Source: Anaerolineae bacterium
GTDB lineage: Bacteria > Pseudomonadota > Alphaproteobacteria > DSM-16000 > Inquilinaceae
Assembly (NCBI GenBank): GCA_028285185.1
Contig: JANQQD010000101.1
Coordinates: 1-64,000 of the forward strand
Direction of reading: 5' to 3'
Length of the DNA: 64,000 bases
Part shown: in pieces, positions 43,332 to 54,885 of the stretch
How the letters are laid out: every line of letters begins with the position of its first letter
Position numbering within the stretch: the stretch's first letter is position 1
Program-made: the position numbers and the translations under genes
The notes under the pieces: model-generated
The model's database searches: none
What the model was told of the DNA's origin: nothing
The model's input: only the letters and a program-made list of their open reading frames with translations

Positions 43332-44959
43332 GCGGCCTCGACCCGATCGTGGTGGAGGTCGTTCGTCACGGCCTTCAGGCCGTCGCCGAGGAGATGGGTG
43401 CAGCCCTTGCACGCACCGCCCACTCGGTGAACATCCGCGACCGCAAAGACTTCTCCTGCGGCGTCTTCGCCACCGACGGCCGGCTGGTCGCACAGGCCGA
43501 ACACATCCCCGTGCATCTTGGCCTCTTGGCCGGGATCGTCGAGCGGGCCTGCGCGGAAATGCGGTCCGATATTCCGCCCGGAACCATCCTGGTGTTCAAC
43601 GACCCCTGGCTGACGGGCTCCCATCTGCCGGACATCGTGGCCGTCACCCCTGTGGACCATAACGGACGCCGCGTCGGCTATGTCGCCAACATGGCACACC
43701 AGGTCGATGTCGGTGGACACGCGCCGGGCAGTCTGTCGCTGGGCGCGACCACGATCTTCCACGAAGGCCTGCGCATACCCCCGTTGACATTGGCCAAGAA
43801 CGGCGAGATCGATCGCAATATCCTCCGCCTCTTTCGGATCAACAGCCGTACGCCCGACGAGGTCGTGGGCGACCTGCTGGCGCAGGCGGCGGCCGTATCC
43901 ACCGGATCGCGCCGGCTGGCGGAGCTGATCGACCGGATCGGCTGGGATCGGTATGCCGCCGCCGCCGCCGCACTGATCCACGCGACAGCGCGGCGACTGG
44001 CCAGCCGCATCGAAGAGCTGCCGCAGGTTGCCGCCTCTTTCGCAGACGTCCTGGAATGGGATGCCGAAAATGGACCGGGCGAGCTCGCGATCGAGGCCAC
44101 CGTGACGGTCGCAGACGACAGGCTGATTGTGGACTTCGCGGGTACCGCCGACCAGATCGCCGGACCGCTGAATGCGACGCGGCCGTTGACGCTGAGCTGC
44201 GTGCTCTATGTCGTCAAGGCAATGCTGGACCCCGACATACCGTCGAATGCCGGGCTGCTCGACCGGATCGAGCTGCGCACTGAGCCGGGGACACTGGTTG
44301 ACGCCCGCTTCCCGGCCGCCGTCGGCCTGTGCACGTCCATCGCCAGCCAGCGGTTCTGTGACGTCCTGATCGGCGCGTTCAACCGGCTGGCGCCACACCG
44401 GGCCATGGCCGCGTCGACCGGAAGCATGAATGCGCTGATCGTCGGCGGCGTGGACCCGCGGACCGACCGGCAATTCTCCTATGTCGAGACCTATGGCGGC
44501 GGTCAGGGCGCGCTGGCAGATCTGGACGGCGGCGATGGCGTTCAATGCCATATGACAAATACCGCCAATTCCCCTGTCGAGATGATCGAACGGGCCTATC
44601 CGATCACGGTATTGCGGTACGGGCTGCTGCCCGGAACGGGCGGCACCGGACGCTGTCGCGGCGGCGACGGCATGACCCGCGAGCTGCGGCTGGACGTGCC
44701 GGCAACGGTAACGCTGCATCTCGACCGGACGCGCAACACGCCCTGGGGCATCGAAGGCGGCGGGCCCGGCGGCTGCTCAAGCGCGGTCGCCGTGACCAAA
44801 GACGGGGCACGAGAATTGCCCGCGAAATGCACGCTGGATCTGCCGACCGGAACCATAGTTCGGCTGCGTACGGCTGGCGGTGGGGGATACGGCACACCGC
44901 CGGAACACGTTTACGGCGACGCCGCGCCCAAGGCCGCCGACAGCCCCGCCCGGGCTTGA
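43328..44959 (+). CDS. hyuB: Hydantoinase/oxoprolinase B-type subunit (second copy)
   Basis: A 543-residue HyuB-family protein. ALARTAHSVNIRDRKDFSCGVF, LVFNDPWLTGSHLPDI, VETYGGGQGAL and RLRTAGGGGYGTPPEH are typical. The GTG start overlaps the hyuA stop. Gene order A-B with an ornithine-cyclodeaminase-like gene behind it. Forms a complex with HyuA; the substrate could be hydantoin-, oxoproline- or thiazolidine-like, given the desulfhydrase-like neighbour. Confidence 0.92.
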   Translation: MSGLDPIVVEVVRHGLQAVAEEMGAALARTAHSVNIRDRKDFSCGVFATDGRLVAQAEHIPVHLGLLAGIVERACAEMRSDIPPGTILVFNDPWLTGSHLPDIVAVTPVDHNGRRVGYVANMAHQVDVGGHAPGSLSLGATTIFHEGLRIPPLTLAKNGEIDRNILRLFRINSRTPDEVVGDLLAQAAAVSTGSRRLAELIDRIGWDRYAAAAAALIHATARRLASRIEELPQVAASFADVLEWDAENGPGELAIEATVTVADDRLIVDFAGTADQIAGPLNATRPLTLSCVLYVVKAMLDPDIPSNAGLLDRIELRTEPGTLVDARFPAAVGLCTSIASQRFCDVLIGAFNRLAPHRAMAASTGSMNALIVGGVDPRTDRQFSYVETYGGGQGALADLDGGDGVQCHMTNTANSPVEMIERAYPITVLRYGLLPGTGGTGRCRGGDGMTRELRLDVPATVTLHLDRTRNTPWGIEGGGPGGCSSAVAVTKDGARELPAKCTLDLPTGTIVRLRTAGGGGYGTPPEHVYGDAAPKAADSPARA

Positions 44960-44973
44960 GCGGAGCCGCCCCG

Positions 44974-45993
44974 ATGCCTGTTTGCCGGCTGGTGAGACGA
45001 TCGGACGTGGCGGTGCTCGGCGGCGCCAACATCTCCCACGCCATCGCCGATATCACCGCGGTCCTACGGTTGCTGCGGCAGGGCGAGGCCTCAATGCCGG
45101 CCGAGACCTCCGTCGCCCTCAAGGGGCCGGAAACCGCCAGAGCCTATGCCCTTTCTGCCAGAGTCGGCGGCGCTTACGACGTTGCCGGTGTCAAATGGAC
45201 AGCCCACCGCCCGTCGGTCGGCGATCTGGGCCCCAAGATCGTCTCCATGACCATGGTGAACGAACTGAAAACGGGATGGCCGATCGGCATCGTCGAAAGC
45301 GCCCTGTTGACGGCGACGCGAACGGCGGCGGTCACGGCCCTTGCGCTGCGGACAGTGGCGCCGGCCACGCTGAAGCGGGTTGCCGTGCTGGGCGCCGGGG
45401 ACCAGGCACGTGCGCATCTCGGCATGCTGGCGGCGCTGTTTGCCGGACTGGACGAAGTCGTGCTCTGGAACCGTTCGCCCGACCGGGCCGCGCGGCTGGG
45501 CGCGGCGAAGGCCGGCTGGGTCCCGTGGCCTGTCCGTATGGCGGCGACGCTGGACCAAGCAGTCGCCGATGCCGACGCCATCATCACCTGTACGGCATCG
45601 GAACAGCCGATCCTGGATGCAGGCGCCATGCAGCCTGGCCGCATCATCGTTCAGGTCGGCTATCACGAGGTCACATTCGACGCGATCGACCGGGCGGACC
45701 ATGTGGTGGTCGATCTCTGGGGGCCGTTCAAGGATACCAGCGCCAAGAGCCTGTTCCAGATGCACCGCGCCGGGCGCTTTCCGCCGGAACGCGTTTCGGC
45801 CGATCTGTGCGCCGCGGTGCTGGACCGCTGGCGGCCGCAGCCCGGATCCTGCGTCTACGTCTCCAGCTTCGGCCTCAACGTCTTCGACATTGCTCTGGCC
45901 TGCAGCATCCTGCGCAAGGCTGCGGCGGAGGGTCTGGGTCAGACCATCAACCTGCTCGACGGTATCGACGGACAGGATGCGCCCTGGCCGTGA
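44974..45993 (+). CDS. Ornithine cyclodeaminase/mu-crystallin-family protein
   Basis: A 339-residue NAD(P)-binding protein. The Rossmann motif is VAVLGAGDQARAHLGMLAAL (about residue 131). Upstream VGGAYDVAGVKWTA and MVNELKTGWPIGIVESALLTATRTAA are family hallmarks with the substrate-contacting Lys. The family covers ornithine cyclodeaminase, alanine dehydrogenase and ketimine reductases. A ketimine/cyclic imine reductase fits best with a cysteine- or proline-type ring compound, but this is inference. Last + strand gene of the cluster; 15 nt from the convergent ATPase gene. Confidence 0.87.
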   Translation: MPVCRLVRRSDVAVLGGANISHAIADITAVLRLLRQGEASMPAETSVALKGPETARAYALSARVGGAYDVAGVKWTAHRPSVGDLGPKIVSMTMVNELKTGWPIGIVESALLTATRTAAVTALALRTVAPATLKRVAVLGAGDQARAHLGMLAALFAGLDEVVLWNRSPDRAARLGAAKAGWVPWPVRMAATLDQAVADADAIITCTASEQPILDAGAMQPGRIIVQVGYHEVTFDAIDRADHVVVDLWGPFKDTSAKSLFQMHRAGRFPPERVSADLCAAVLDRWRPQPGSCVYVSSFGLNVFDIALACSILRKAAAEGLGQTINLLDGIDGQDAPWP

Positions 45994-46008
45994 CCGGCCG
46001 CCACGGTC

Positions 46009-47991
<1,983 letters not shown>

Positions 47992-48040
47992 GCCGCTGCC
48001 CGCCGTTGCCGCAAGGGCTCTGATCGTGACTGTTGTACCG

Positions 48041-49591
48041 TCACCGTGTCGGCCTCAGGAATGCGAAGGCAATCGCGGCGGCGAGCGCGCTCCACAACGC
48101 CGCGACCCATAGCGCCGTGGAGTAAGCCGACAGGAATGCCCCCTCCAGAACGTCACGATCCGGACCGTCGGCGCCAGGCAGCACGCCGAAGCGCATCCCC
48201 TGCCCGCTCACTCCTGCGGCGCTAGCCTCTGCGATGAAGACAAGGCTGGCAACTGATCCAAGGATAGCGACTGCGAACAGGCCGGCAAGCCGGCTGGCGG
48301 CGTTGTTGACGCCGGAGGCGGCGCCGGCATGCGCATCGTCCGCGGCGTTCATGACCGCCGTCGTCAAAGGCGCCACGACCAGGGCCATGCCCGAGGCGAG
48401 CACCACGACCGGCGCCAACACACCGGCCCAGAAGCTGTCGACCGCCAACGCCAGAACGACAGCTGCAGCGGCGACCAGCAGGGCTCCGGAGGCCAGCAGC
48501 CCCCGTACACCCAACCGGTCCGCCGCCCGTCCCGAGACCCTGGAGAGGACGCCGATGATGATGCCGATCGGGAGCAGGGCCAACCCCACCTCAGTTGCGG
48601 ACAGCCCGCGCCGCTGGATCAGGTCGAACGGCAGCAGGAACAGGATGCCGCTGAGCGCGCCGTAGAGAAACAGCGTCATGATATTGGCGGCCGTGAAGGC
48701 GCGGCTGCGAAACAGCGTCAGCGGCATCAGCGGGTTGGCCGTACGCGCCTCGATCCGCACGAAAGCCGCCAGCCCCAGAGCACCGATGCCAACCAGCAGA
48801 GCCGTCTGCACCGCTCCGCCACCGCCCTCAGACAACAGTGTCAGCCCGAAGGTCATGGCGCCGAAGGCGATGACGGCAAGAGCACCTCCAGCCCAATCCA
48901 GCGCACCGGATGCCACTTCATTCCGGCTTTCGGGAACGTGACGGAGCGCAAGCCAGATCGCGGCGGCGGAAAGCGGCAGGTTGATCCAGAACACCGCCCG
49001 CCAGTCGAGCGCATCGATTAGCAGCCCGCCCAAGGGGGGCCCCATGGCCGTGGTGATCGCCGAGGCGCCGGCCCAGATGCCGATCGCCCGGCCGCGCACC
49101 TCTTTGGGAAAGGACGCCGCGATGATCGCCAGGCTCTGCGGCACCAGAAGCGCCGCCCCAATGCCCTGTGCAGCGCGCGCCAGGATCAGGCTCAAGGCAT
49201 CCGGCGCAGCGGCGCAGGCGAGCGACGCCAGCGCGAAGACCGCGATGCCGACGATGAACACGCGCTTGCGTCCGAACCGGTCCCCCGCCCCGCCGCCGAT
49301 CAGGATCAGGCCACCCAACAGCAGCGCATAGGCGTTGACGACCCATTGCAGGGCCGAGAAGCTGGCATCGAGATCGCTCTGCAGTGTTGGAAGCGCGATG
49401 GTCACGATGGACCCGTCGATGAATGCCATGGCAGAGGCCAGGATGGTCGCTGCAAGCACGAACGGTCGCGCCCGTTCAGCACACGGAGCCTCTCCGGCAG
49501 CGTGCTGCGCCGCCCGTCCCTCCGGACAAAGCGGCCGATGCAACGCGACGGCCGGGCTTGAGGATGCGTCTGCCATATTGATCTTTGCCAT
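48041..49591 (-). CDS. MFS multidrug-type transporter (DHA2/EmrB-like)
   Basis: A 516-residue, 14-TM drug:H+ antiporter-2 family protein. Conserved motifs are DGSIVTIALPTLQSDL in TM1, GDRFGRKRVFIVG (motif A) and ARAAQGIGAALLVPQSLAII. The N-terminal 45 residues are a hydrophilic extension, and an ATG 15 nt downstream is an equally good start. It lies 49 nt upstream of the ABC ATPase on the same strand and could be co-transcribed, or simply adjacent. Exported compound unknown. No local regulator is evident. Confidence 0.9.
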   Translation of the reverse strand: MAKINMADASSSPAVALHRPLCPEGRAAQHAAGEAPCAERARPFVLAATILASAMAFIDGSIVTIALPTLQSDLDASFSALQWVVNAYALLLGGLILIGGGAGDRFGRKRVFIVGIAVFALASLACAAAPDALSLILARAAQGIGAALLVPQSLAIIAASFPKEVRGRAIGIWAGASAITTAMGPPLGGLLIDALDWRAVFWINLPLSAAAIWLALRHVPESRNEVASGALDWAGGALAVIAFGAMTFGLTLLSEGGGGAVQTALLVGIGALGLAAFVRIEARTANPLMPLTLFRSRAFTAANIMTLFLYGALSGILFLLPFDLIQRRGLSATEVGLALLPIGIIIGVLSRVSGRAADRLGVRGLLASGALLVAAAAVVLALAVDSFWAGVLAPVVVLASGMALVVAPLTTAVMNAADDAHAGAASGVNNAASRLAGLFAVAILGSVASLVFIAEASAAGVSGQGMRFGVLPGADGPDRDVLEGAFLSAYSTALWVAALWSALAAAIAFAFLRPTR

Positions 49592-49765
49592 CTGCCGATT
49601 GGATGCCGTCCGAACCTCCGCGCGAGGTCCGTTGTACCAGAGATGCGCCGCCAGGCCTGCTGCGGCCTAGTCGACCGGCTCGTCGGCGCCGCCCGGAGAC
49701 ACTATGTCAGTGCCGCAAGAGGATGCGCCCCATCACGGACGGGACCATTGCTGCAACGACAACGC

Positions 49766-51631
49766 GTGACGTCGTCGGCTGAGACACGCCGGTCCCGTCG
49801 GCCAAACTGGCAGATCTCGCTCAGCACATTGCTGCCGGCCACGCTGGCCGTGCTCGTGGTTCTCGCTGTCGCGCCGGTGATCGTGATCAGCTATGTCGTC
49901 GCCACGGACACGGCGGAACGCCTGTTGAGCCAGCAGGCCGAGATCGTGGTCGACGGCCTGGAAAACGAAATCCGGGACCTTCTGGACCCGGTGGTCGAAC
50001 AGCTCGGCTACGCCCGCCAGGCCGTCATGGATGGCCAGCTGAACCCGCATGATCCCGACGATCTGAGGACCTTCGTGCTCGGCCTCCTGGGCGGCACGCC
50101 GCAGGTCTTCGGTATCGGCATCGTCCGCGAGGACTGGTCGATGCTGCGCTGGGAACGCGATGGCTTCGCGGAAGTCGTCGAACCGCCCGAGCGCCTGCCC
50201 TTCGCCGGAGAGGCGGTCGAGGCCGCACAGAGCGGCCGCGTCGCCTATTGGGCGCGTCCGTTCGTCAGTCTGGTGCTGGGCGACACGATCTTGAACTATC
50301 GCGTGGCGTTGGAACGCGATGGCGAATTCCTGGGCGTACTCTCTGCCGGCGTCACCAGCGAAGGCCTTGCACGCTATATCGCGGAGGCGTCCGAGCTCTA
50401 TGACGTGACCGCCTTCGTGCTTGCCGGGCGCGACCGGGTGATTGTCTATCCGGGCGCTCAGGCACCGCGGGAGGAGATCACGTCGACCGAGCTGCCGCGG
50501 CTGTCGAGCGTCGGCAATCCGGCCATCGCACGCATGTGGGACGATCCACAGCCGTTCTCGCAGATCGGCGATCTCACCCGCAGCCAAGGGCACTGGAGCT
50601 ATATCGACGACGTCGCCCAGATCTACTTCTACCGCGAGCTGAACGGCTACGGCCCTGAACCTTTGATCGTGGCCGTCGCCAGGCTGGGCGCCGACACGTG
50701 GCGGGACCGGTGGGCCGCCACGATCGCCGCCGGTGTCGGGTTCGTGCTGATGCTGGTGGCGATCGGCATCGCCTGGCGCATCGGCCGTGCCCTCAGCCGT
50801 CCGGCAGCCGACTTCGACGGTGCCCTCGGCGCCATCGCAGCGCTGGAGTTCGCGCGTGTCTCTCTGCCCCGCCTGGTCGGCAGCCGTGTACGGGAATGGC
50901 GGGCCATGGCACGCCGGCTGGAGAGCACGGCCCGCGCCCTGACCGCCTTTCGTACCTATCTGCCGATAGCCCTGGTACGGCGCCTGTTCGACACGGCAGA
51001 CGCGGCGGTGGAGTCTCAGGAACGAACGGTCACCGTCATGTTCGCCGACCTTGAGGGGTTCACCGCCTTTTCCCGCGGACGGACGGCGAGCGAGGTGGCC
51101 GACCATCTGAACGAGGTCTTCGGACTGATCGGTCCGATCATCGAGGCCACAGACGGCGTCATCGACAAGTACACGGGCGACGGCCTGCTGGCATTCTGGG
51201 GTGCCCCGGACACGCAGCCCGATCACGCACACCGTGCCTGCAGCGCCGCCGTCGATATCGTGCGTGCGCTCGAGGCCCGCGCTGACGAAAGAGGGGCGCG
51301 CACGCCACGCCTGCGCATCGGTCTGCACACCGGGCCGGCGATTGTCGGCAATATCGGATTTCCGGGGCGCATCAACTACACGCTTGTGGGCGATACGGTG
51401 AACGTCGCGGAGCGCACCCAGGCGGCCCTGCGCGGCATTCAGCCGAACCGGCCGGCAGTGCTAGCCGCAACGCATGAGGTTCTGGCAGCCGTCGGTCAAT
51501 CGGGTGCAGCGATGAGGCGGGGCGAGCCTCTTGCGAACGCATCGCACCCGGCCGTGATGCTGCGGCCGACGGAAGGTCAGGCCACCGTGGTCAGTGCGGT
51601 GCCTCCTGCAACGCCAGACCGGCAGCGCTGA
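49766..51631 (+). CDS. Membrane class III adenylate/guanylate cyclase with extracytoplasmic sensor
   Basis: About 620 residues. A TM segment (LPATLAVLVVLAVAPVIVISYVVA) is followed by a ~280-residue periplasmic dCache-like domain, a second TM (AATIAAGVGFVLMLVAIGIAW), a HAMP-like linker and the cyclase. The catalytic domain has metal-binding FADLEGFT and KYTGDGLLAFWG, and LVGDTVNVAERTQ supplies the purine-selecting Asp and the Asn/Arg transition-state pair. K plus D suggests ATP as substrate (cAMP product). GTG start chosen; TTG at 49748 is possible. Its 3' end overlaps the convergent TPR gene by 41 nt. Confidence 0.9.
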   Translation: MTSSAETRRSRRPNWQISLSTLLPATLAVLVVLAVAPVIVISYVVATDTAERLLSQQAEIVVDGLENEIRDLLDPVVEQLGYARQAVMDGQLNPHDPDDLRTFVLGLLGGTPQVFGIGIVREDWSMLRWERDGFAEVVEPPERLPFAGEAVEAAQSGRVAYWARPFVSLVLGDTILNYRVALERDGEFLGVLSAGVTSEGLARYIAEASELYDVTAFVLAGRDRVIVYPGAQAPREEITSTELPRLSSVGNPAIARMWDDPQPFSQIGDLTRSQGHWSYIDDVAQIYFYRELNGYGPEPLIVAVARLGADTWRDRWAATIAAGVGFVLMLVAIGIAWRIGRALSRPAADFDGALGAIAALEFARVSLPRLVGSRVREWRAMARRLESTARALTAFRTYLPIALVRRLFDTADAAVESQERTVTVMFADLEGFTAFSRGRTASEVADHLNEVFGLIGPIIEATDGVIDKYTGDGLLAFWGAPDTQPDHAHRACSAAVDIVRALEARADERGARTPRLRIGLHTGPAIVGNIGFPGRINYTLVGDTVNVAERTQAALRGIQPNRPAVLAATHEVLAAVGQSGAAMRRGEPLANASHPAVMLRPTEGQATVVSAVPPATPDRQR

Positions 51632-53156
51632 GCCGGTGCAGCAGCGGCTCCGTCAGGCGGGATGGGGCGTGCCAGACCGCCAGTTCGGCCCCCAGCGAGC
51701 CGATCAGATCCGGCCGCAGCTTCAGCGCAACCGCAACCTCCGCCTCCGCCGCCGCGCCCCTACCGAGGGCAGACAGCATCGCGGCGGCAAACAGATGCGT
51801 CCAAACCAGGCCGTCGACCCAACCGCGTTTCAGCTCGGCCAGCGCCGCTGGATAATCTTCATGGAGAAACGCCACCCACACCCGAGGAAAGCGGTACCAA
51901 CCAGGATGCGAGGGGTTCAGGGCGATCGCCCGGTCCACAAGCTGTAAGCCGCGCGCTTCGGCACCGAGCAGGCACAGACATGCGCCGACATCGGCAAGCG
52001 CGTCCGGCGCGCCAGGGTTGAGCTGCAGGCTGCGCTCCGCCGCCACGTGAAAATCCTCGAAGTCTCCGGCATGGTAGTTGACGCAGGCGAGCGCATGATG
52101 GGCGCTTGCATTCTCAGCCCCCAGCACCACCGCCGTCGTAGCCGCGTCGCGCGCCCGCTGCAGGGCGTCGGGCTCCGTGTTCAGGCCGAAGCGCACTTCA
52201 TCGAGATAGGCGAATGACAGCGCGGCCCAGCCGTCCGCATATTCGGGATCAAGCGCCATGACGCGCTGCAGCTCAGCCCGGCAGCGCGCATGCTCCGCCG
52301 GATCATGGGACAACAGGTAGATCTGGTGGCGCAGCACCGCGGCATAGGCGTCCGCGCGCGCCGTCTTCATGCCCAGGGCAGGCTCGCGACGCAGCGGCGA
52401 ACGGCGGTCGGCAAGCCGCGCGGCCACACTCGCCGCCAGTTCATCCTCGATATCGAACAAGTCAGCCCCTGAGAGACGCCGGTCGAATGTCTCGGACCAC
52501 AGCCGCTCGCCGGTCGTCAGGCGCTGCAGCCGAGCCGTCACGCGCAGCCGGTCGTTCATGCGCCGGAACGTGCCCTCCAACCGGAACTGTGCCGCCGTCT
52601 CCGCCGACACGTCGTCGGCGATCACCGTGAGCTCGGGAAAGCGGCCCAAGGCGATCACCACCTGTTCGGTCAGGCCGCGGCTCAGGAAGACGTCGTCCGG
52701 GTCTGCGCTGAGGCATTCGAACGGCCGGATCCTGACCCTCGGCCCGATCGGCAGGTCGGGCGCCGTGCCGTGGGCCGGTTCCGCTGCGGCAAGCCGAACG
52801 AATTGCGGGACATAGGATCCCTTCGGCAGCTCTATGGCAACACGGGCGCCTGCTGCATTGTCGCCCCGCGTGTCGGCCAGCGTACGGCGCAGGCGACGGG
52901 CCTCGACACGCACGATTGAATCGATCCCCGGATCGAAATCGGCCTCCCGGTCGAACACGTCGACGCCGATCGTATAGCCGGTCAACCTGTCCGATCGGCC
53001 GGCCAGGGTCTCTTCGACCACATAGTTGAGGAAGCGTGCCATGCGCGGGGCGCTGGCAAACGCTGGCGCTGCCAGCGCCTGCTGAAGGGCATGGCGGATC
53101 TCGGCCTCCGACACGGCCGCGCCCTGGTCACCACCGATCCCGTCCACCCTGTCCAT
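51591..53156 (-). CDS. TPR protein with N-terminal DNA-binding-like and TolB/FlgO-like regions
   Basis: A 521-residue cytosolic protein. Residues ~25-115 form the conserved block LNYVVEETLAGRSDRLTGYTIG, FDREADFDPGIDSIVRVEARRLRRTL and LPKGSYVPQF. This is followed by a TolB/FlgO-like part (LSRGLTEQVVIALGRFPELTVI) and TPR-like helices from about 290 (ALDPEYADGWAALSFAYLDE and repeats). Proteins of this layout often accompany class III cyclases. Upstream of the start is GTTAAGATTAAC and TTAA-N7-CTAA, a near-match to a CtrA box. Function unknown; a cyclase-linked regulator is inference. Confidence 0.83.
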   Translation of the reverse strand: MDRVDGIGGDQGAAVSEAEIRHALQQALAAPAFASAPRMARFLNYVVEETLAGRSDRLTGYTIGVDVFDREADFDPGIDSIVRVEARRLRRTLADTRGDNAAGARVAIELPKGSYVPQFVRLAAAEPAHGTAPDLPIGPRVRIRPFECLSADPDDVFLSRGLTEQVVIALGRFPELTVIADDVSAETAAQFRLEGTFRRMNDRLRVTARLQRLTTGERLWSETFDRRLSGADLFDIEDELAASVAARLADRRSPLRREPALGMKTARADAYAAVLRHQIYLLSHDPAEHARCRAELQRVMALDPEYADGWAALSFAYLDEVRFGLNTEPDALQRARDAATTAVVLGAENASAHHALACVNYHAGDFEDFHVAAERSLQLNPGAPDALADVGACLCLLGAEARGLQLVDRAIALNPSHPGWYRFPRVWVAFLHEDYPAALAELKRGWVDGLVWTHLFAAAMLSALGRGAAAEAEVAVALKLRPDLIGSLGAELAVWHAPSRLTEPLLHRLSAAGLALQEAPH

Positions 53157-53327
53157 TGGTTAAGATTAACACAGATCTAACGGTGTCTCACTCCGACATC
53201 CCCGATCCGATGCGCATGCTCCTGCGAGATCAGCAACGCAAAAGAGCAGGTCGCGGCTGCCGGGAGGTGTCGAGATGGGCAATCCGGCCGAATGCACGGA
53301 CCGCTCCCCACGATCCAGGAGGCGACC

Positions 53328-54803
53328 ATGATGTGCATCCGCCGCGACCCGCAGGTCAGCGGGCCAAGGAACGATAGGCGGACCGTCTTCGCATGTCGGC
53401 CTGTTGCGAGCGTGGCAATGGCGATCGGGCTCGCCGCCTGCTCGTCGGTTGTCATGAACCAGCCGCTGTCTCCGCTGCCCAGCGAACCTTCCGAACTCGC
53501 GATCACCGAGGGCGGCTATCGCTTCGGGGCGTTGGCGGAGCCCACCCAGTCCGATGACGTCCTGCTGATCGTCGCGTTCTCCGGTGGCGGCAAGCGGTCG
53601 TCCAGCTTCTCCTATGGCGTCCTGCAGGGGCTGAGGGACTACGAGATCGAAATCAGCGGCCGGGCATCGACCCTGCTGGACGAGATCGACGTGATCTCCG
53701 GTGTATCCGGCGGCAGCTTCACGGCCGCGTACTATGCGCTCCATCGCGATCGCATCTTCACCGACTTCGAGGACGACTTCCTGCACCACGACATCGAAGG
53801 CGATGTGGAGGAAATCCTGCTCGCGCCGTGGAACTGGGAGTGGATGTTCAACGACGAATACGGCACCGGCGACGATGTCGCCGCCCTCTATGACGGCATG
53901 ATGTTCCGGGGGGCGACCTTCGCCGACCTCTATCAGCGGGGCGCGCCCCTGTTGCAGGTGAACGCCACCAACATCGTCAATGAATCGACCTTCACTTTCG
54001 ATCAGGACTATTTCGACCTGATCTGTTCGGACCTGATGTCCTTTCCGTTGGCTCGGGCGGTGGCCGCTTCCAACGGCTTCCCGATCCTCTTCACACCCAT
54101 CACCCTGGAAAACCATGCAGAGTCGTGCGTGGATCACCTGCCCGACTGGTGGCTGGAGGAGCCGGAAGGGTCACCCGAACGGCTGTCGCGGCGGGCTTAC
54201 GTGACGGAGAGCTTCGACCACTACCTGGACCACGAGCAGTCGCAATACGTCCACCTGATGGATGGCGGCATCTCCGACAATCTGGCGCTGCGGGGGATGA
54301 CGAATGTCGTGGTCGCCCTAGAGCCCGAAGAAACGATACGCGCCTATGGCCTTGACCGGGTGCGCCGTCTGGTGGTGCTTGTCGGCGACGGTCAAGGCGG
54401 GATCGACGAAAGCCTGGCGCAAGAGCGCACCGTCGGGGGCGTCAGCCAGGTTTTCGATCTGGTCTCCAGCACCGGCATCGACCAGTACAATTACGAGACG
54501 CTGCTGCTCGTGCAGGACAGCGTGGACCGGTTGGTGGCGGCCATTCGCGAGGTCCGGTGTGACGAGGCGGAAGAGATAGACGGGCATGCCTGCGACGATG
54601 TCGAAGGCTACCTCCTCCACCTGTCGCTGCGCCAGCTGGAGGACGCCGCGGAGCGGGAGCATCTGCTCGCCATCCCGACGGCCCTGACCCTCGACGCGGA
54701 CGAAGTTGCCCGCCTCGCGGAAGCGGGGCGGAGCCTGGTGGCGAGAGACGCCGGGCTGGCACACCTGCGCCGAAGCCTGTCCCGCGACGACCCCGAAAGC
54801 TGA
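53328..54803 (+). CDS. Patatin-like phospholipase lipoprotein
   Basis: A 491-residue lipoprotein. The N-terminal region ends with a lipobox (GLAACSS). The patatin fold follows, with oxyanion SGGGKRSS, nucleophile elbow GVSGGS (Ser) and catalytic Asp in MDGGISDN. Expected activity is lipid acyl hydrolase at the inner face of the outer membrane or in the periplasm. AGGAGG is 6 nt before the ATG at 53328; an in-frame start at 53292 would add 12 residues. Downstream 81 nt lead into a truncated palindromic element and an IS. Confidence 0.9.
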   Translation: MMCIRRDPQVSGPRNDRRTVFACRPVASVAMAIGLAACSSVVMNQPLSPLPSEPSELAITEGGYRFGALAEPTQSDDVLLIVAFSGGGKRSSSFSYGVLQGLRDYEIEISGRASTLLDEIDVISGVSGGSFTAAYYALHRDRIFTDFEDDFLHHDIEGDVEEILLAPWNWEWMFNDEYGTGDDVAALYDGMMFRGATFADLYQRGAPLLQVNATNIVNESTFTFDQDYFDLICSDLMSFPLARAVAASNGFPILFTPITLENHAESCVDHLPDWWLEEPEGSPERLSRRAYVTESFDHYLDHEQSQYVHLMDGGISDNLALRGMTNVVVALEPEETIRAYGLDRVRRLVVLVGDGQGGIDESLAQERTVGGVSQVFDLVSSTGIDQYNYETLLLVQDSVDRLVAAIREVRCDEAEEIDGHACDDVEGYLLHLSLRQLEDAAEREHLLAIPTALTLDADEVARLAEAGRSLVARDAGLAHLRRSLSRDDPES

Positions 54804-54846
54804 GCCGGACGCGGCCGGTTCGCGGCGACGCGGCGACCGGCGGCTA

Positions 54847-54885
54847 GGGTCCGTCGACATTCAGAAGTCCCTCCCCCTTGATGGG
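54847..54885. repeat. Truncated copy of the 147-bp palindromic element
   Basis: These 39 bases match the inverted right end of the element at 37791-37937 with three substitutions, starting with its terminal GGGTCCGTCGA. The match stops exactly where the ISAs1-type inverted repeat begins, and the rest of the element is not found beyond the IS. The IS therefore inserted into this copy, with later loss of the other half or a one-ended event. Confidence 0.75.

Noticed and set aside
49766-54803. Cyclase, TPR protein and patatin-like phospholipase as a Pycsar/CBASS-type anti-phage system
   Set aside because: The cyclase has a two-TM extracytoplasmic sensor and purine-type residues like ordinary signalling cyclases, and the patatin protein has a lipobox and so is exported, unlike cytosolic CBASS phospholipase effectors. 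Genes are convergent/divergent, not an operon.
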